From positions 244,178 through 308,177 of the forward strand of contig NZ_AAUW01000007.1 in the NCBI RefSeq assembly GCF_000168975.1: a stretch of DNA of 64,000 nt, in the 5' to 3' direction. This document shows, one piece after another, positions 47,274-56,448 of the stretch. The translations under genes and the position numbers were made by a program. Position 1 is the first letter of the stretch; each line of letters begins with the position of its first letter. This DNA is from Roseibium aggregatum IAM 12614. GTDB lineage: Bacteria; Pseudomonadota; Alphaproteobacteria; Rhizobiales; Stappiaceae. Below the pieces are notes generated by a model. The model did not search any database, had not been told where the DNA came from, and was given only the letters and a program-made list of their open reading frames with translations.

Positions 47274-48515
47274 ATGCCCCTCGACAAATCATCGCCAAAC
47301 TTGGATGCGCTGCTACTTGCAACGCTACTGGAAATCGAACTGAGCGATCGGGATCGCCGGGTAGCAAAAAAGCGATATCACTACATCCCTGAACACTTGC
47401 AGAGACCGTCCAGTCCCTTGCGTACTTACATGGACGACGCGGTCGTATACGCGCAAGGATCGAGGGCGATCGGGGCAACGATTGTTCACGGCGCCGATGA
47501 AGATCGCTTCGATCTTGATGCTGTTCTTGAATTCCCACGGCCTATGGGCTGGTCGATCTCAAGAGTTCTGGACGAACTCCATGCGGCTTTTGAAGGCTTT
47601 CCGGACGTTCAGCATATAGAACGATGCACCCGGTGCGTTCAGCTCCAGTTTGCCTTCATGCATTTGGACGTCACCCCGATGGATCCGGCCACCGAACCGC
47701 GCATCGAGCGTGTTGGTGCTATTTATCATAGTCCTGACAACGGCAATGACGAACTGTTTGACGTAAATCCGTATGGATTTGCCACGTGGTTCAACGGCAG
47801 CGTTTCGCCGCCGACGCTTGCGTTTCAAAAACAGCTGAAGGATATGCGCGAACAGATTGTGCAGAGGGATCGGTTCATTTCGACCACATTTCGTGCGGAC
47901 GCCGAGATCGAGGACTTGCCGGTCGAAACACATCCGTTGCGCGATGCTCCACAGGTAATTTCGCTTAAGCTCATGAAGAGGTTTCTCAATCTGCGCTATG
48001 CAAAGAGAAAAGAGAAACGTCCGATTTCCGTCTATCTTTCTAAGGTTGCGGCACAGGTTCCATTGAATCTCAACGGCTTATGTTCTCAGTTGGAAGACCT
48101 CGCCGCCGCCCTTGCGCAGAGAATGGTGAATGCGATCGAAACCGGTGTATGGCCGGCAGAACGAAATCCGGCTCTGCTGACTGAAAATTTTAATGATCGT
48201 TGGCCAACGTCGATCCAGGAAATGGTCATGTTTCGGGATGACCTAGAGCATCTCGTTTATGAGTTGCAGCGCGCTCGGCGGTCAGAATTCGTCGAAATCC
48301 GCAACATCTTTCGAGGTCTGTTCGGGGAGACAGTAACGGAAAGTGCCGTCCGCTCGTATTTAAGCCAAGCTTCCAACCCGACCGGTCAAAGCAGATTTCA
48401 GCCGGGAAAGGGATTTGTGGCTGCACCTGCATTAATATCACCGGCTCGCACGGGCGCAGCGAATGCTCCCAAAGCGGTACCGCACAGCTTCCACCCGGGA
48501 AGGCTAAAAAAATGA
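47274..48515 (+). CDS. CBASS CD-NTase (cGAS/DncV-like nucleotidyltransferase)
   Basis: Makes a cyclic oligonucleotide messenger on phage infection. The 413-residue product has the nucleotidyltransferase signature: GS at residues 62-63 (YAQGSRAIG), then Asp80 and Asp82 (RFDLDAVLEF) and the third Asp132 (MHLDVTP). A helical SMODS-type C-terminal half and a Pro/Ala/Gly-rich tail follow (ISPARTGAANAPKAVPHSF). Such tails are what the E2-like partner attaches to targets in type II systems; whether that happens here is inference. The nucleotide product cannot be read from the sequence. The start has AAGGAG 6-7 bases upstream. The next gene overlaps by 4 bases (ATGA), and the region looks lower in G+C than the core. 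Confidence 0.85.
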   Translation: MPLDKSSPNLDALLLATLLEIELSDRDRRVAKKRYHYIPEHLQRPSSPLRTYMDDAVVYAQGSRAIGATIVHGADEDRFDLDAVLEFPRPMGWSISRVLDELHAAFEGFPDVQHIERCTRCVQLQFAFMHLDVTPMDPATEPRIERVGAIYHSPDNGNDELFDVNPYGFATWFNGSVSPPTLAFQKQLKDMREQIVQRDRFISTTFRADAEIEDLPVETHPLRDAPQVISLKLMKRFLNLRYAKRKEKRPISVYLSKVAAQVPLNLNGLCSQLEDLAAALAQRMVNAIETGVWPAERNPALLTENFNDRWPTSIQEMVMFRDDLEHLVYELQRARRSEFVEIRNIFRGLFGETVTESAVRSYLSQASNPTGQSRFQPGKGFVAAPALISPARTGAANAPKAVPHSFHPGRLKK

Positions 48516-49000
48516 AGCGCCGCGCGAAGCCCCGATCCCCCGAAGCACAGCTTTCCCGGATGGAAAGGCGTTGGCCTCTACTCAAGCCAAGAATGATGGG
48601 TGGAGGTCAATTCCTGCAATGGTTGGGACCTATCCGTGGCTTTCAGATGGAGTATCGGGTTTCAATCTGTTGGGATTGGCTGACGCCAGACTCGTTCCCG
48701 TTGGCCTTTGTTCTCAATCCTGAAATTCGGCCGCGACCAGGCGAAAGATATATCGACATCCCGCACCTAAGGTTTGACAGTCAAGCTCCCGAAAACTCGG
48801 CACTTTGTCTTTTTGACCCGGATACTGGGGAATGGGACCACAGCATGTGGATCGCAGACAGCACAGTTCCCTGGACCTCTGAATGGTTGCACCACTACGA
48901 ACTTTGGCATCTTGACGGACAATGGCGAGGAAAAAGCGCCCCAGGTCCGAACTGTATCGGAGCAACCACTCCGCAGAATCTCGCGACAACAAATGTCTAA
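48512..49000 (+). CDS. stand-alone CBASS E2-like ubiquitin-conjugating-fold protein
   Basis: A 162-residue protein matching the single-domain E2-like component of 'short' type II CBASS. It has beta-strand segments MEYRVSICWDW and PLAFVLNPEI, then RYIDIPHLRF (His85 near the E2 HPN position), and the catalytic-cysteine segment ENSALCLFDPDTGEWDHSM (Cys99). The aromatic C-terminal WTSEWLHHYELWHLDGQWRG is characteristic of this family. No E1/JAB protein is present in the operon. In related systems the E2 alone conjugates or primes the CD-NTase C terminus. It overlaps its neighbours on both sides (4 and 8 bases), so translation is coupled. Confidence 0.78.
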   Translation: MKRRAKPRSPEAQLSRMERRWPLLKPRMMGGGQFLQWLGPIRGFQMEYRVSICWDWLTPDSFPLAFVLNPEIRPRPGERYIDIPHLRFDSQAPENSALCLFDPDTGEWDHSMWIADSTVPWTSEWLHHYELWHLDGQWRGKSAPGPNCIGATTPQNLATTNV

Positions 49001-50153
49001 AAGCAGAGGAAATACGCGCGAAAAGACGAAGATGATCGTCTGGGGGCGTGCCGGCGGTCGATGCCAGTATAGAAACTGCAATGAACGGCTCGATGGCGAC
49101 CTTATTTCCGGGAACCTCGACCGAAACGGTGGTTATATCGCGCATATCGTTGCTGCTGACCCCGGAGGGGAGCGCGGGCATCCGGAACTCTCCTATGAGT
49201 TGGCGGATGATCCAGAGAACCTGATGCTGATGTGCGATGTCCATCATCGCGAAATCGACGATAGGGAAAAACTTGATATCTACACGGTCCAGGTACTGCG
49301 GGAAATGAAACGCGAGCATGAGATGCGCGTGGATCAGCTTCTCTCCATTCGGACGGCAAAGAAGTCAAAGATTCTCCAAGTCAGCGCACCGATCGGTGAA
49401 AATGAAACGGCAGTATCCTTCGACGATTGCACTTATGCCGTCGCTTCGGAGTCGATCCTTGCCGACCGCGCTCCGGTCGAAATCAAGATCCGTGGAATGC
49501 GCCACAAGGATACCGATCCGAACTACTACAACACTGAAATAAGCAATCTGAGATCTCGCTTTGAGCGAGAAATCCAAGGGCAATATGAAGACGGATTGAT
49601 TGAACACCTCTCGGTTTTTGGGTTGGCTCCGATCCCGATTCTTATGGAATTGGGACGCTTGATCTCGGATATTTCAGACGCAACCATTTTCATGCGGCAC
49701 CGGGAACCGAAGCCTCAGTGGGCATGGCCCAACGATGGCCCTGGCCTGTCGTTTTCAAGATCCAAGGGATCGGCAGAAAGTAACAGTGTGGCGCTGAAGC
49801 TCTCGGTATCCGCTGACATCAAGGATGAGCGTGTCAAACAGGCGCTCGGCGACGATATTTCCATCTGGGAAATTCGAAGTGAGCGTTTCGGTACGGGCGT
49901 ACTGCGAAACCAAAGCGATTTGACCGGGTATCGCCTACTCGTTGGTCGTGTATTCGATGAAATCCGCGAGCAACATGGGAAAGACGTCCAACTCTCAGTT
50001 TTTCCGGCCATACCGATAGCCTGCGCCATAGATTTTGGACGCGTTTGGCAACCAAAGGCGCATCCTGGTTTTCGCATTTTTGATGAAACCCAAGCTGATG
50101 GATTTGTCGAAAGGCATCAGATAGGCCTCATTCCGTCGATACCTATGAGATAA
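48993..50153 (+). CDS. CBASS effector: HNH endonuclease with SAVED sensor (Cap5-like)
   Basis: Degrades DNA indiscriminately once its SAVED domain binds the cyclic nucleotide. The 386-residue product opens with the HNH nuclease: VWGRAGGRCQYRNCN, with Cys24 and Cys29 as probable zinc ligands. YIAHIVAADPGGERG (His51) and ENLMLMCDVHHREIDD (Asn76, Cys81, His84/85) follow. After a linker near residue 110 comes a SAVED domain with the usual HLSVFGLAPIPILMELGRLISD and QLSVFPAIPIACAIDFGR repeats. The ATG at 48993 overlaps the E2 stop. It ends 6 bases before the convergent DUF2779 gene. Confidence 0.85.
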   Translation: MSKSRGNTREKTKMIVWGRAGGRCQYRNCNERLDGDLISGNLDRNGGYIAHIVAADPGGERGHPELSYELADDPENLMLMCDVHHREIDDREKLDIYTVQVLREMKREHEMRVDQLLSIRTAKKSKILQVSAPIGENETAVSFDDCTYAVASESILADRAPVEIKIRGMRHKDTDPNYYNTEISNLRSRFEREIQGQYEDGLIEHLSVFGLAPIPILMELGRLISDISDATIFMRHREPKPQWAWPNDGPGLSFSRSKGSAESNSVALKLSVSADIKDERVKQALGDDISIWEIRSERFGTGVLRNQSDLTGYRLLVGRVFDEIREQHGKDVQLSVFPAIPIACAIDFGRVWQPKAHPGFRIFDETQADGFVERHQIGLIPSIPMR

Positions 50154-50159
50154 TCATCT

Positions 50160-51584
50160 TTAACGATCTCGTATCAGCGTCTCGGCGAACTGAAATATCC
50201 GGACCATCGCGAGAGTATCGAGCTCACAATACGCGAGAAGCGCCTTTCGCAGTTGCGCGCGCTTTTCCGGATCCTCCTCGTTGATCATCTTGTTCCAGCC
50301 GTCCATTGCCGCAGTACCGTCGGCAATCTCCATCTCCTCATAACTCAATTCCGGAACGACAACGGGAAGGACCTTCTTGATGGATGTCGATCCGTTGAAA
50401 CGGATATCGACGTACCCTGTCTTGAACACATCCATCAGATCGACTGTTCGCTCGACCAGTCCTACGAGGAAATCCGCCTTGTCAGGAAAGGCCTCGGCCA
50501 TCTCCTTGTTGCGTGTGTTCTCAAACGCCTTATTCCAGGCTACGACGGATCCCGTCGCGCCAATGGCCCCTTCGAGGGCTTCAACCAATCGACGCGGCGG
50601 CTCCGGCTGATCGACCAGATATTCGAAGTGATTGAGCCTTCCGTCGTTATGCAGAACATGGAGGGAAAACTGAAAGGGCAACTGCTCTTGCGGCCCTGTC
50701 CCATCAACGATGGGGATTGCAGAAGCGTAGGTTTCGTAATCGAGAAAATAGAGCGGGTACTCCAATACGCTGATGAAGTTTTCGATATCGGCGAGATCCA
50801 CGTAGGGAGCTCCGGCATTGTGGGCCTGAATGATCGGCTGCTGGAGAAGCGTAACCTCATCGAGTTCAATCTGGTCCAGGCCAAACCGCCCCTCCGAGAC
50901 GAAGTTCTCCAGCTTCTTGCCAGACAGCCGCGGAAGCGAATAAATCGAGTACTTAGGGATGCCCGGATTGAAGTAGTCGAAGCTGTCGCAGTGATGAGAA
51001 CGACTGAGGTTCAGGCAGCTACACGAACTCTCATCAATCGCCGCTTCGTTGAGAAGTCCTAGAGCGTCTGCAATCTGCCGCTCCGTCTCCGCGAGAAGGC
51101 CTTTAACACGAGCCGTCTCATCAGCGAAGGTCAGTAGGCCTGCGGGATCTATCGCGCCGTTGCGGACGTAGTCCTTGTTCAAATGCACGATGAAGATGTT
51201 TCTGACTTCGCGACCTGTTTCTGTGGCAACGATCGTCTGGAAGGCCGCATCCTTCAGTTGATTATGAGGATTGCTGTCCTTCACGCTCGTCGAGGACTTG
51301 ATCTCGAATATATCAACCGTCCCGTCTTCGTTTGCTCGGAGCATGTCCGCCCGCGCATAAAGCCCCTCATCCGTCTCGAAAACATCCTGGAACGAATACG
51401 CCGCAGCATCTGGCCATCCCTGTACCAACTGGCGCACATAGTCTTCGACCAGATAGCCCTCTGCGGCCAACTTTTTCGCGTATTCGGAAAACTCACCTTC
51501 AGGATAGACTTCCGGTTTTCGCTGCATGAGCCAAAGCGACTTTGGACAATTAAGAAACTGAATAAAATCGGTCTTCGATAACAT
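50160..51584 (-). CDS. DUF2779 protein (Cas4-like nuclease fused to DEDD-exonuclease-like region)
   Basis: A 474-residue protein starting MLSKTDFIQFLNCPKSLWLM, the SKTDFxxFxxCPKxLWL opening of DUF2779. The N-terminal half looks like a PD-(D/E)XK nuclease of Cas4/RecB type: a downstream VDIFEIKSSTSVKD (Glu-x-Lys) and a conserved cysteine cluster (SSCSCLNLSRSHHCDSF). The second half has YFLDYETYASAIP and VVAWNKAFENTRNKEM, as in DEDD 3'-5' exonucleases. The function of the family is not established. I chose the ATG at 51584 for its GAGGG site. It is divergent from the DUF2235 gene and convergent with the CBASS effector gene. Confidence 0.8.
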   Translation of the reverse strand: MLSKTDFIQFLNCPKSLWLMQRKPEVYPEGEFSEYAKKLAAEGYLVEDYVRQLVQGWPDAAAYSFQDVFETDEGLYARADMLRANEDGTVDIFEIKSSTSVKDSNPHNQLKDAAFQTIVATETGREVRNIFIVHLNKDYVRNGAIDPAGLLTFADETARVKGLLAETERQIADALGLLNEAAIDESSCSCLNLSRSHHCDSFDYFNPGIPKYSIYSLPRLSGKKLENFVSEGRFGLDQIELDEVTLLQQPIIQAHNAGAPYVDLADIENFISVLEYPLYFLDYETYASAIPIVDGTGPQEQLPFQFSLHVLHNDGRLNHFEYLVDQPEPPRRLVEALEGAIGATGSVVAWNKAFENTRNKEMAEAFPDKADFLVGLVERTVDLMDVFKTGYVDIRFNGSTSIKKVLPVVVPELSYEEMEIADGTAAMDGWNKMINEEDPEKRAQLRKALLAYCELDTLAMVRIFQFAETLIRDR

Positions 51585-51707
51585 CGCGCTGCCCTCAGGT
51601 CCCGCTGAGCCTATTATTCCGGGCAATTGAACAGAATTTCAATTGCTGATTTAATCGAAAGACTACAGGTCGATTCAGATCTTGCGGGGTGCTGGGGAGG
51701 AAAGCGT

Positions 51708-52868
51708 ATGGGGAAGAATATCGTCGTATGCTGTGACGGCACCGGAAACCAGATCGAGAAGAACCTATCGAACGTTCTAAAATTGTTTCGCGTGTGCCGG
51801 AAAAATGACGAGCAATGCGTCTATTACAACGCAGGGATTGGAACGATTGGCTCAAGCGATGCATGGGCTCGCTATCGTCAAAATACCAAGGCTGTGTTTG
51901 AGCTCGCCACAGGGTATGGCCTCGATGGCGATATCCTGGCTCCATATGACTTTATCTGCCGCAACTTTCAGGAAGGCGATGAAATATTCCTGTTTGGGTT
52001 TAGCCGCGGTGCCTACACTGTACGGGCTCTAGCAGGGTTCATACACATGATCGGGCTTTTGCCCGTAGACCAGTTGAATATCGCCAACTATGCCTTACGG
52101 GCTTACAAACAGGCCAGCTATGAAGGTGATTTCACCGTTCCCTGGCACTTTGCAAAAGTGTCTGGTTCCAAACCCGCACGTATCAAATTCCTCGGTGTCT
52201 GGGACACGGTCGCGTCGGTAATTGTTCCTCGTCCGGACCGCTTCATTCCCCAACTCCTGACCCTCCCTTACACACGAAGGAATCCGAGTGTCGAAGTTTT
52301 CCGACACGCCATGGCCATCGACGAGAATCGGCGTATGTTTCGGCTCAATCGCTGGGAGGAACCTCAGCCATTCGTCAAGAACCCGTTCGACAGGAAGGCT
52401 GAACCTGTTTCCCAGGACATAAAACAAGTTTGGTTTGCTGGATGCCATTCTGATATTGGAGGAGGCTATCCGGAAGAAGAGAGCGGGTTGGCAAAATATC
52501 CCCTCGACTGGATGCTTCGAGAGGCAATAGCCCACGGCTTGAATGTCAATCCCGCAACACGAAACTACATCGTTCTTGGCAAAGCGCGAATGGGCTCAAA
52601 GGTGCGCTATACAAAGCCGGATCATTTGGCGGATGCACACAACTCCCTCACTGCGGGGTGGCGTCCCCTTGAGTATTTCCCGAAGTCTGCAAAATGGATG
52701 GAATGGACTCGGCGAAAGTTTGCAGGGATGTACCTGCCGCAGGCCGAACCACGGGTAATCGGGGGATCGAGTAGGAAGCCAATCATTCATAAGTCCGCTG
52801 TAGACCGAAAGAATGGTTCAGACTATGACCCGGAGAACTTCCCGACCGATTTCGATACCGAGTCATAA
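51708..52868 (+). CDS. DUF2235 alpha/beta-hydrolase (Tle1-like phospholipase family)
   Basis: A 386-residue protein with the DUF2235 opening (MGKNIVVCCDGTGNQIEKN), the nucleophile elbow LFGFSRGAYTVRALAGF (GFSRG, Ser near residue 105) and a late catalytic segment WFAGCHSDIGGGYPEEESGL with Asp. The catalytic His should lie in the C-terminal third (SKPIIHKSAV is a candidate). Members include type VI secretion phospholipase effectors, but there is no VgrG, PAAR or immunity gene here. In this context a membrane-damaging defence effector is also possible; that is inference. GGGAGGAA precedes the ATG. It is divergent from the DUF2779 gene with 123 bases between starts. Confidence 0.82.
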   Translation: MGKNIVVCCDGTGNQIEKNLSNVLKLFRVCRKNDEQCVYYNAGIGTIGSSDAWARYRQNTKAVFELATGYGLDGDILAPYDFICRNFQEGDEIFLFGFSRGAYTVRALAGFIHMIGLLPVDQLNIANYALRAYKQASYEGDFTVPWHFAKVSGSKPARIKFLGVWDTVASVIVPRPDRFIPQLLTLPYTRRNPSVEVFRHAMAIDENRRMFRLNRWEEPQPFVKNPFDRKAEPVSQDIKQVWFAGCHSDIGGGYPEEESGLAKYPLDWMLREAIAHGLNVNPATRNYIVLGKARMGSKVRYTKPDHLADAHNSLTAGWRPLEYFPKSAKWMEWTRRKFAGMYLPQAEPRVIGGSSRKPIIHKSAVDRKNGSDYDPENFPTDFDTES

Positions 52869-52952
52869 GTGGTTGGCGAGTTTTCTCCGAAAATTATTAT
52901 TTTTCATCAACTTAGTCTTTGTAGTAGCCATTCCTAAGTCCACGGAACTATT

Positions 52953-53288
52953 TCAGGATTGTCGAGATGCCCACGCGATTGCCTTTATGAAACTAAAGTC
53001 GAGAGAAGTGCCATCAGATCTAACAACCCAGAAGCCTATCGTCCGGCCACCGTTGGTCCTGTTGATGCGTGTCTCGAAGTAGCTAACGCCCGAGCCAATT
53101 TTAGACTCCTCCGCCGGCCAATTGATGTCGTAGAGAGTCAGCAGTGCAAGAAGATCTTCAAATTCCGGTCCCGGACCAATCTTGTTACGTGGTGGAAACT
53201 TGTCGCGGATTTCGCGGAAATGCGCTTCTGCATCCTTCTGAGACGCCCAGACTGCTCCGTTGGGGAGCTTCACCGCCTTCTTCGGCAT
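52953..53288 (-). CDS. DUF3223 (DCL-family) protein
   Basis: A 111-residue protein of the DUF3223 family, related to plant DCL: PNGAVWASQKDAEAHFREI near the start, then IGFWVVRSDGTSLDFSFIKAIAW near the end. Bacterial members are often found in accessory regions and have no known activity; plant DCL proteins act in chloroplast rRNA processing. A GAGGAGG ribosome site lies 7 bases before the ATG. It is on the same strand as the helicase pair, 34 bases downstream of the helicase stop, so it may be the last gene of that operon. Confidence 0.8.
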   Translation of the reverse strand: MPKKAVKLPNGAVWASQKDAEAHFREIRDKFPPRNKIGPGPEFEDLLALLTLYDINWPAEESKIGSGVSYFETRINRTNGGRTIGFWVVRSDGTSLDFSFIKAIAWASRQS

Positions 53289-53322
53289 GACTGACCTCCT
53301 CGGGATTACGGTGAAGTTGAAT

Positions 53323-56300
53323 CTAGTTCCTTCGGCTCAAGCCCTGAGCATCTCGCCACACGATACGAAGATCCGAAGCTGAAACATACGTCGCGACGGT
53401 AGTTCCTTCGATGGCTTCCTGCCAGTCCTCGACACTGCTTTCTTGGAGAAACGACTTGAACTGACCTGATCCTTCCGGTGACAAGTTGCCATTTCTGCGT
53501 CTGTAAACTTCGGAAATCCCAGCTGCGGCGTGGCGTGGGACGCCCATAATCGAGGCCACAACTGCTTCTGGAGAATTCACACCGTACTGAATGAAAGCCG
53601 GCAGCATCCGATGTTCGTCTTCCGCCGCCTCCCGGGAACTCATGCCGCGACCACGCAAGTACGCGTGCGCGCCCCAAGACATTATTTGGGAAACCCGTTT
53701 GAACACATAGTTGCCCGCGTTACGCACCCTGTCGGTCTCTTCTCCTGCGAATAGATCGGCGATTTCGCGAACGGTGGCACCATTCATCCACCTATGCACG
53801 ACGGAGGCTACCGCCTCGGTGTCGATTTCGCCGTACCCATTGTCGAGGGCAAGCGAAAGCTCTGGTAACTTGGCAAGGGCATCAACCAAATGCTTCAACC
53901 CTTCTTGGCCACGTAACGTTTCGGCATCACCATGCCGCAGCACTGGATCCTCAGCGATTGATGCATACAGTTCGTCGAAACTGAAGGATGCTAGGCCAGT
54001 TTGGTCGGCGACCTTCATGTAACCCTGATCTTTGCTCGCCACATCTGCAAGATACTTGCGAGCAAGTCTCAATAGCGCAGCACGTGTCTGAGGAGACCGG
54101 CCTGCGAGGCTAGCAGTAACGAGACGTTCGAGTTCACTTGCGGTCTGCCTTGCTCCAAGGCTCGCTACAGCATGTCCAAGGTACTGAATGAAGGGCCTGA
54201 TGCCTTCGTGGGTCTTGTAGGTCCACTTAACTGTATCAGTCTCATTGATCTTTTTTATTGCATCGTTCAGGGCCGAATCCACTCGTTCGGAAAGAAATTG
54301 CGTGTAACGCTCCCAGTGAGGTCGATGATCGGGGTTTGCAAATACGATAACCCCTTTTTCAGAAAGACCCACGCGACCTGCGCGGCCAGCGATGTTCCAA
54401 AATTCCGCGGGTTTCAAAGCCTTTGCCGGCATGCCCTTAGTCACAGAATGAATCACTACGCTCGACACAGGGAAGTTCATGCCTTGAGCAAGCGTAGTCG
54501 TAGCTGCAATGTAATCGAGTGTGCCTAAGCTTGCGAGCCGTTCGACTAGGTAGCGAAGTTCACTGCTCAAAGCGGAGTGATGGAAAGCGACCCCCTTCGA
54601 AAGGCATCTGGCCAAATCGTTTTCTTCGCCATACTCACTTTTTGCGAGGGCCAGTGCTACGCGGAACTCGGGAGGCGCAGTGCTTGGATCTATCTCGCTT
54701 TTCGATGCAGCCATTTCGAGAGCGGCTTTCTCAGCATCTTTCCGAGATGCGGTGAACATACCTAAGGATGGCCCTAAAGTCCGCAGTCGTTTGCTAAGTG
54801 TGATCGCCGTAGTTCGGACATTCCGATTTTCGCGCAAAATCCGGCGTTCATTATCGTCGAGAGCTAGTCTGGTGTTTGAGATCTCTGAGCTATTGCGATG
54901 TGGTTCTTTCCATTCGATTTCCAATGTCCGGCCCTTACCACGCCCCGTAAGCTTAGCGAGCCCAATGATCAAACGAGAAGGGCGCCACTGGACATCAACA
55001 TCGCTTCCTCGCTCCTTGCTCAGCCAGCTCGCAACCTCCTTGGCATTCTGTACGAATGGAGTGAGCAGCAGCAATCGAACATGCGGATGCTCGCGTCGTA
55101 TGTTGGCAATCAAGAGTTCTAACCGCGCGCCTCGCTCCCCATCAGTAAGGAGGTGAGCTTCGTCTACTATCATCAAGCGAACCTGATCGAACCACTCCGC
55201 ACGCCCCCGCAGAAGCAGGTCAAGCTTTTCAGGTGTCGATATGACAACGCCGGAAACGCTGTCGAGCAGCGCCATTTCGAAGGGGTCTTCTTCAAATGCG
55301 CTGCTCGCAGCTGTGACTTCGATGCCGAGTTCGGCGAAGTCAGTTCCAAGTGTCCTGCGTACTTGCGTAGCGAGTGCTCGGGTAGGCGTGAGGTACACGA
55401 CCTTCGCCCCACTGTAGCTGGATATGGCCTGCAAAGCGGAAAGTTCTGCCATGAGGGTCTTTCCCGAACTCGTGGGCATCTGAAGGACAACTGCCTCCCG
55501 CTGCGCGTCGAGAAGATTACCAGCCAGTGCATCCTGCTGCGACGGTAGCATGCTGTACATGGGGCCGCTACGACCGCTAATTGTGCGTATCAGTGCATCG
55601 ATCGATTGAGAAATATTGAAGCCGTTCGCCCACACCGTGTCTGCACGCAGCTTGGCAATGATCATGCCAACTGACTTGATCCACGTCATCAATTCGGGAT
55701 CAGCTGACAGCTCGGCATATTCGTGGGCTCTGGACATAAGAACGGAAAGTTCGGTCTGAACGTTGATCGGCCGCCCTTTGATGCCTCGATATTCACCCGT
55801 AAGAACGTAATTGGTGACCACAATTGTTGCCTGTGCCGCGTGATACAACCCAAGCAAGCTCAGCGCGGATTCCTCGGAGCGCTCAGAAGATTGAAGCCAA
55901 TCCTCTTCGACCGTTCTTTGCAGTTCGCTAAGCTCTTGAACGCGCGCTAAGGCACTTTCGATATCCGGTTTTCCACCCTGACGAGCGACAAGAACGAGCG
56001 CACGCGAAACTGTATCTTGAACCCGTCTTGGCCACCTGAGACTCTTCGATGGGCCTTCCAGGACACGAGTCACGCTCTTGGTGTTGAGGAGGTGACGCAA
56101 CTCAACCTGCCGCCTGGAAGCAAGGCCTGTAACCGTTGCAAGCAGCACATCGCGAATTTCGATCTTGCGTGTTCCTTCGGCGGCGACGATATAGGCGTGC
56201 CACTGCTCGAAGACCTGCAATGTTCCATCGTAGGGAGGATGGTTGGACACCGAGAAAACATTGGCAGGAAACGCTAGAGCAGCCACCCAACGTTCGTAGG

Positions 56301-56448
56301 CTATCTTCGCGCCCAACTTCAGCTCGATTAGTCGACCGGCGTCCTGCGAATCGACTTGATGGAACGCTGACTGAAAGGCGGTATCGTCGAGTTGCTTAAC
56401 TAGCCGGTCAAGATACATGCCATCGATGATGTTCGCGACTTCAGGCAT
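53323..56448 (-). CDS. Ski2-like superfamily 2 helicase (HamB-like)
   Basis: A 1041-residue DExH helicase. Residues 1-300 are a helical N-terminal region. The core has Walker A QMPTSSGKT (324-331), motif Ia LTPTRALATQ, DEAH box VDEAHLLTDGE (429-432), motif III LLLTPFVQNAKEV, and the Ski2-type motif V/VI TTLAQGMNFPVSS and GRAGRVGLSE (near 690). The C-terminal 300 residues look helical. Together with the small nuclease-like gene just upstream, whose stop overlaps the helicase start by 8 bases, this matches the HamA-HamB (Hachiman) layout. The homology is my reading, not a search result; other Ski2-like pairs are possible. Confidence 0.72.
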   Translation of the reverse strand: MPEVANIIDGMYLDRLVKQLDDTAFQSAFHQVDSQDAGRLIELKLGAKIAYERWVAALAFPANVFSVSNHPPYDGTLQVFEQWHAYIVAAEGTRKIEIRDVLLATVTGLASRRQVELRHLLNTKSVTRVLEGPSKSLRWPRRVQDTVSRALVLVARQGGKPDIESALARVQELSELQRTVEEDWLQSSERSEESALSLLGLYHAAQATIVVTNYVLTGEYRGIKGRPINVQTELSVLMSRAHEYAELSADPELMTWIKSVGMIIAKLRADTVWANGFNISQSIDALIRTISGRSGPMYSMLPSQQDALAGNLLDAQREAVVLQMPTSSGKTLMAELSALQAISSYSGAKVVYLTPTRALATQVRRTLGTDFAELGIEVTAASSAFEEDPFEMALLDSVSGVVISTPEKLDLLLRGRAEWFDQVRLMIVDEAHLLTDGERGARLELLIANIRREHPHVRLLLLTPFVQNAKEVASWLSKERGSDVDVQWRPSRLIIGLAKLTGRGKGRTLEIEWKEPHRNSSEISNTRLALDDNERRILRENRNVRTTAITLSKRLRTLGPSLGMFTASRKDAEKAALEMAASKSEIDPSTAPPEFRVALALAKSEYGEENDLARCLSKGVAFHHSALSSELRYLVERLASLGTLDYIAATTTLAQGMNFPVSSVVIHSVTKGMPAKALKPAEFWNIAGRAGRVGLSEKGVIVFANPDHRPHWERYTQFLSERVDSALNDAIKKINETDTVKWTYKTHEGIRPFIQYLGHAVASLGARQTASELERLVTASLAGRSPQTRAALLRLARKYLADVASKDQGYMKVADQTGLASFSFDELYASIAEDPVLRHGDAETLRGQEGLKHLVDALAKLPELSLALDNGYGEIDTEAVASVVHRWMNGATVREIADLFAGEETDRVRNAGNYVFKRVSQIMSWGAHAYLRGRGMSSREAAEDEHRMLPAFIQYGVNSPEAVVASIMGVPRHAAAGISEVYRRRNGNLSPEGSGQFKSFLQESSVEDWQEAIEGTTVATYVSASDLRIVWRDAQGLSRRN

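Noticed and set aside
51708..52868. DUF2235 gene as a type VI secretion effector
   Set aside because: No VgrG, PAAR, Hcp or immunity gene is present in the window, so that role is not asserted.
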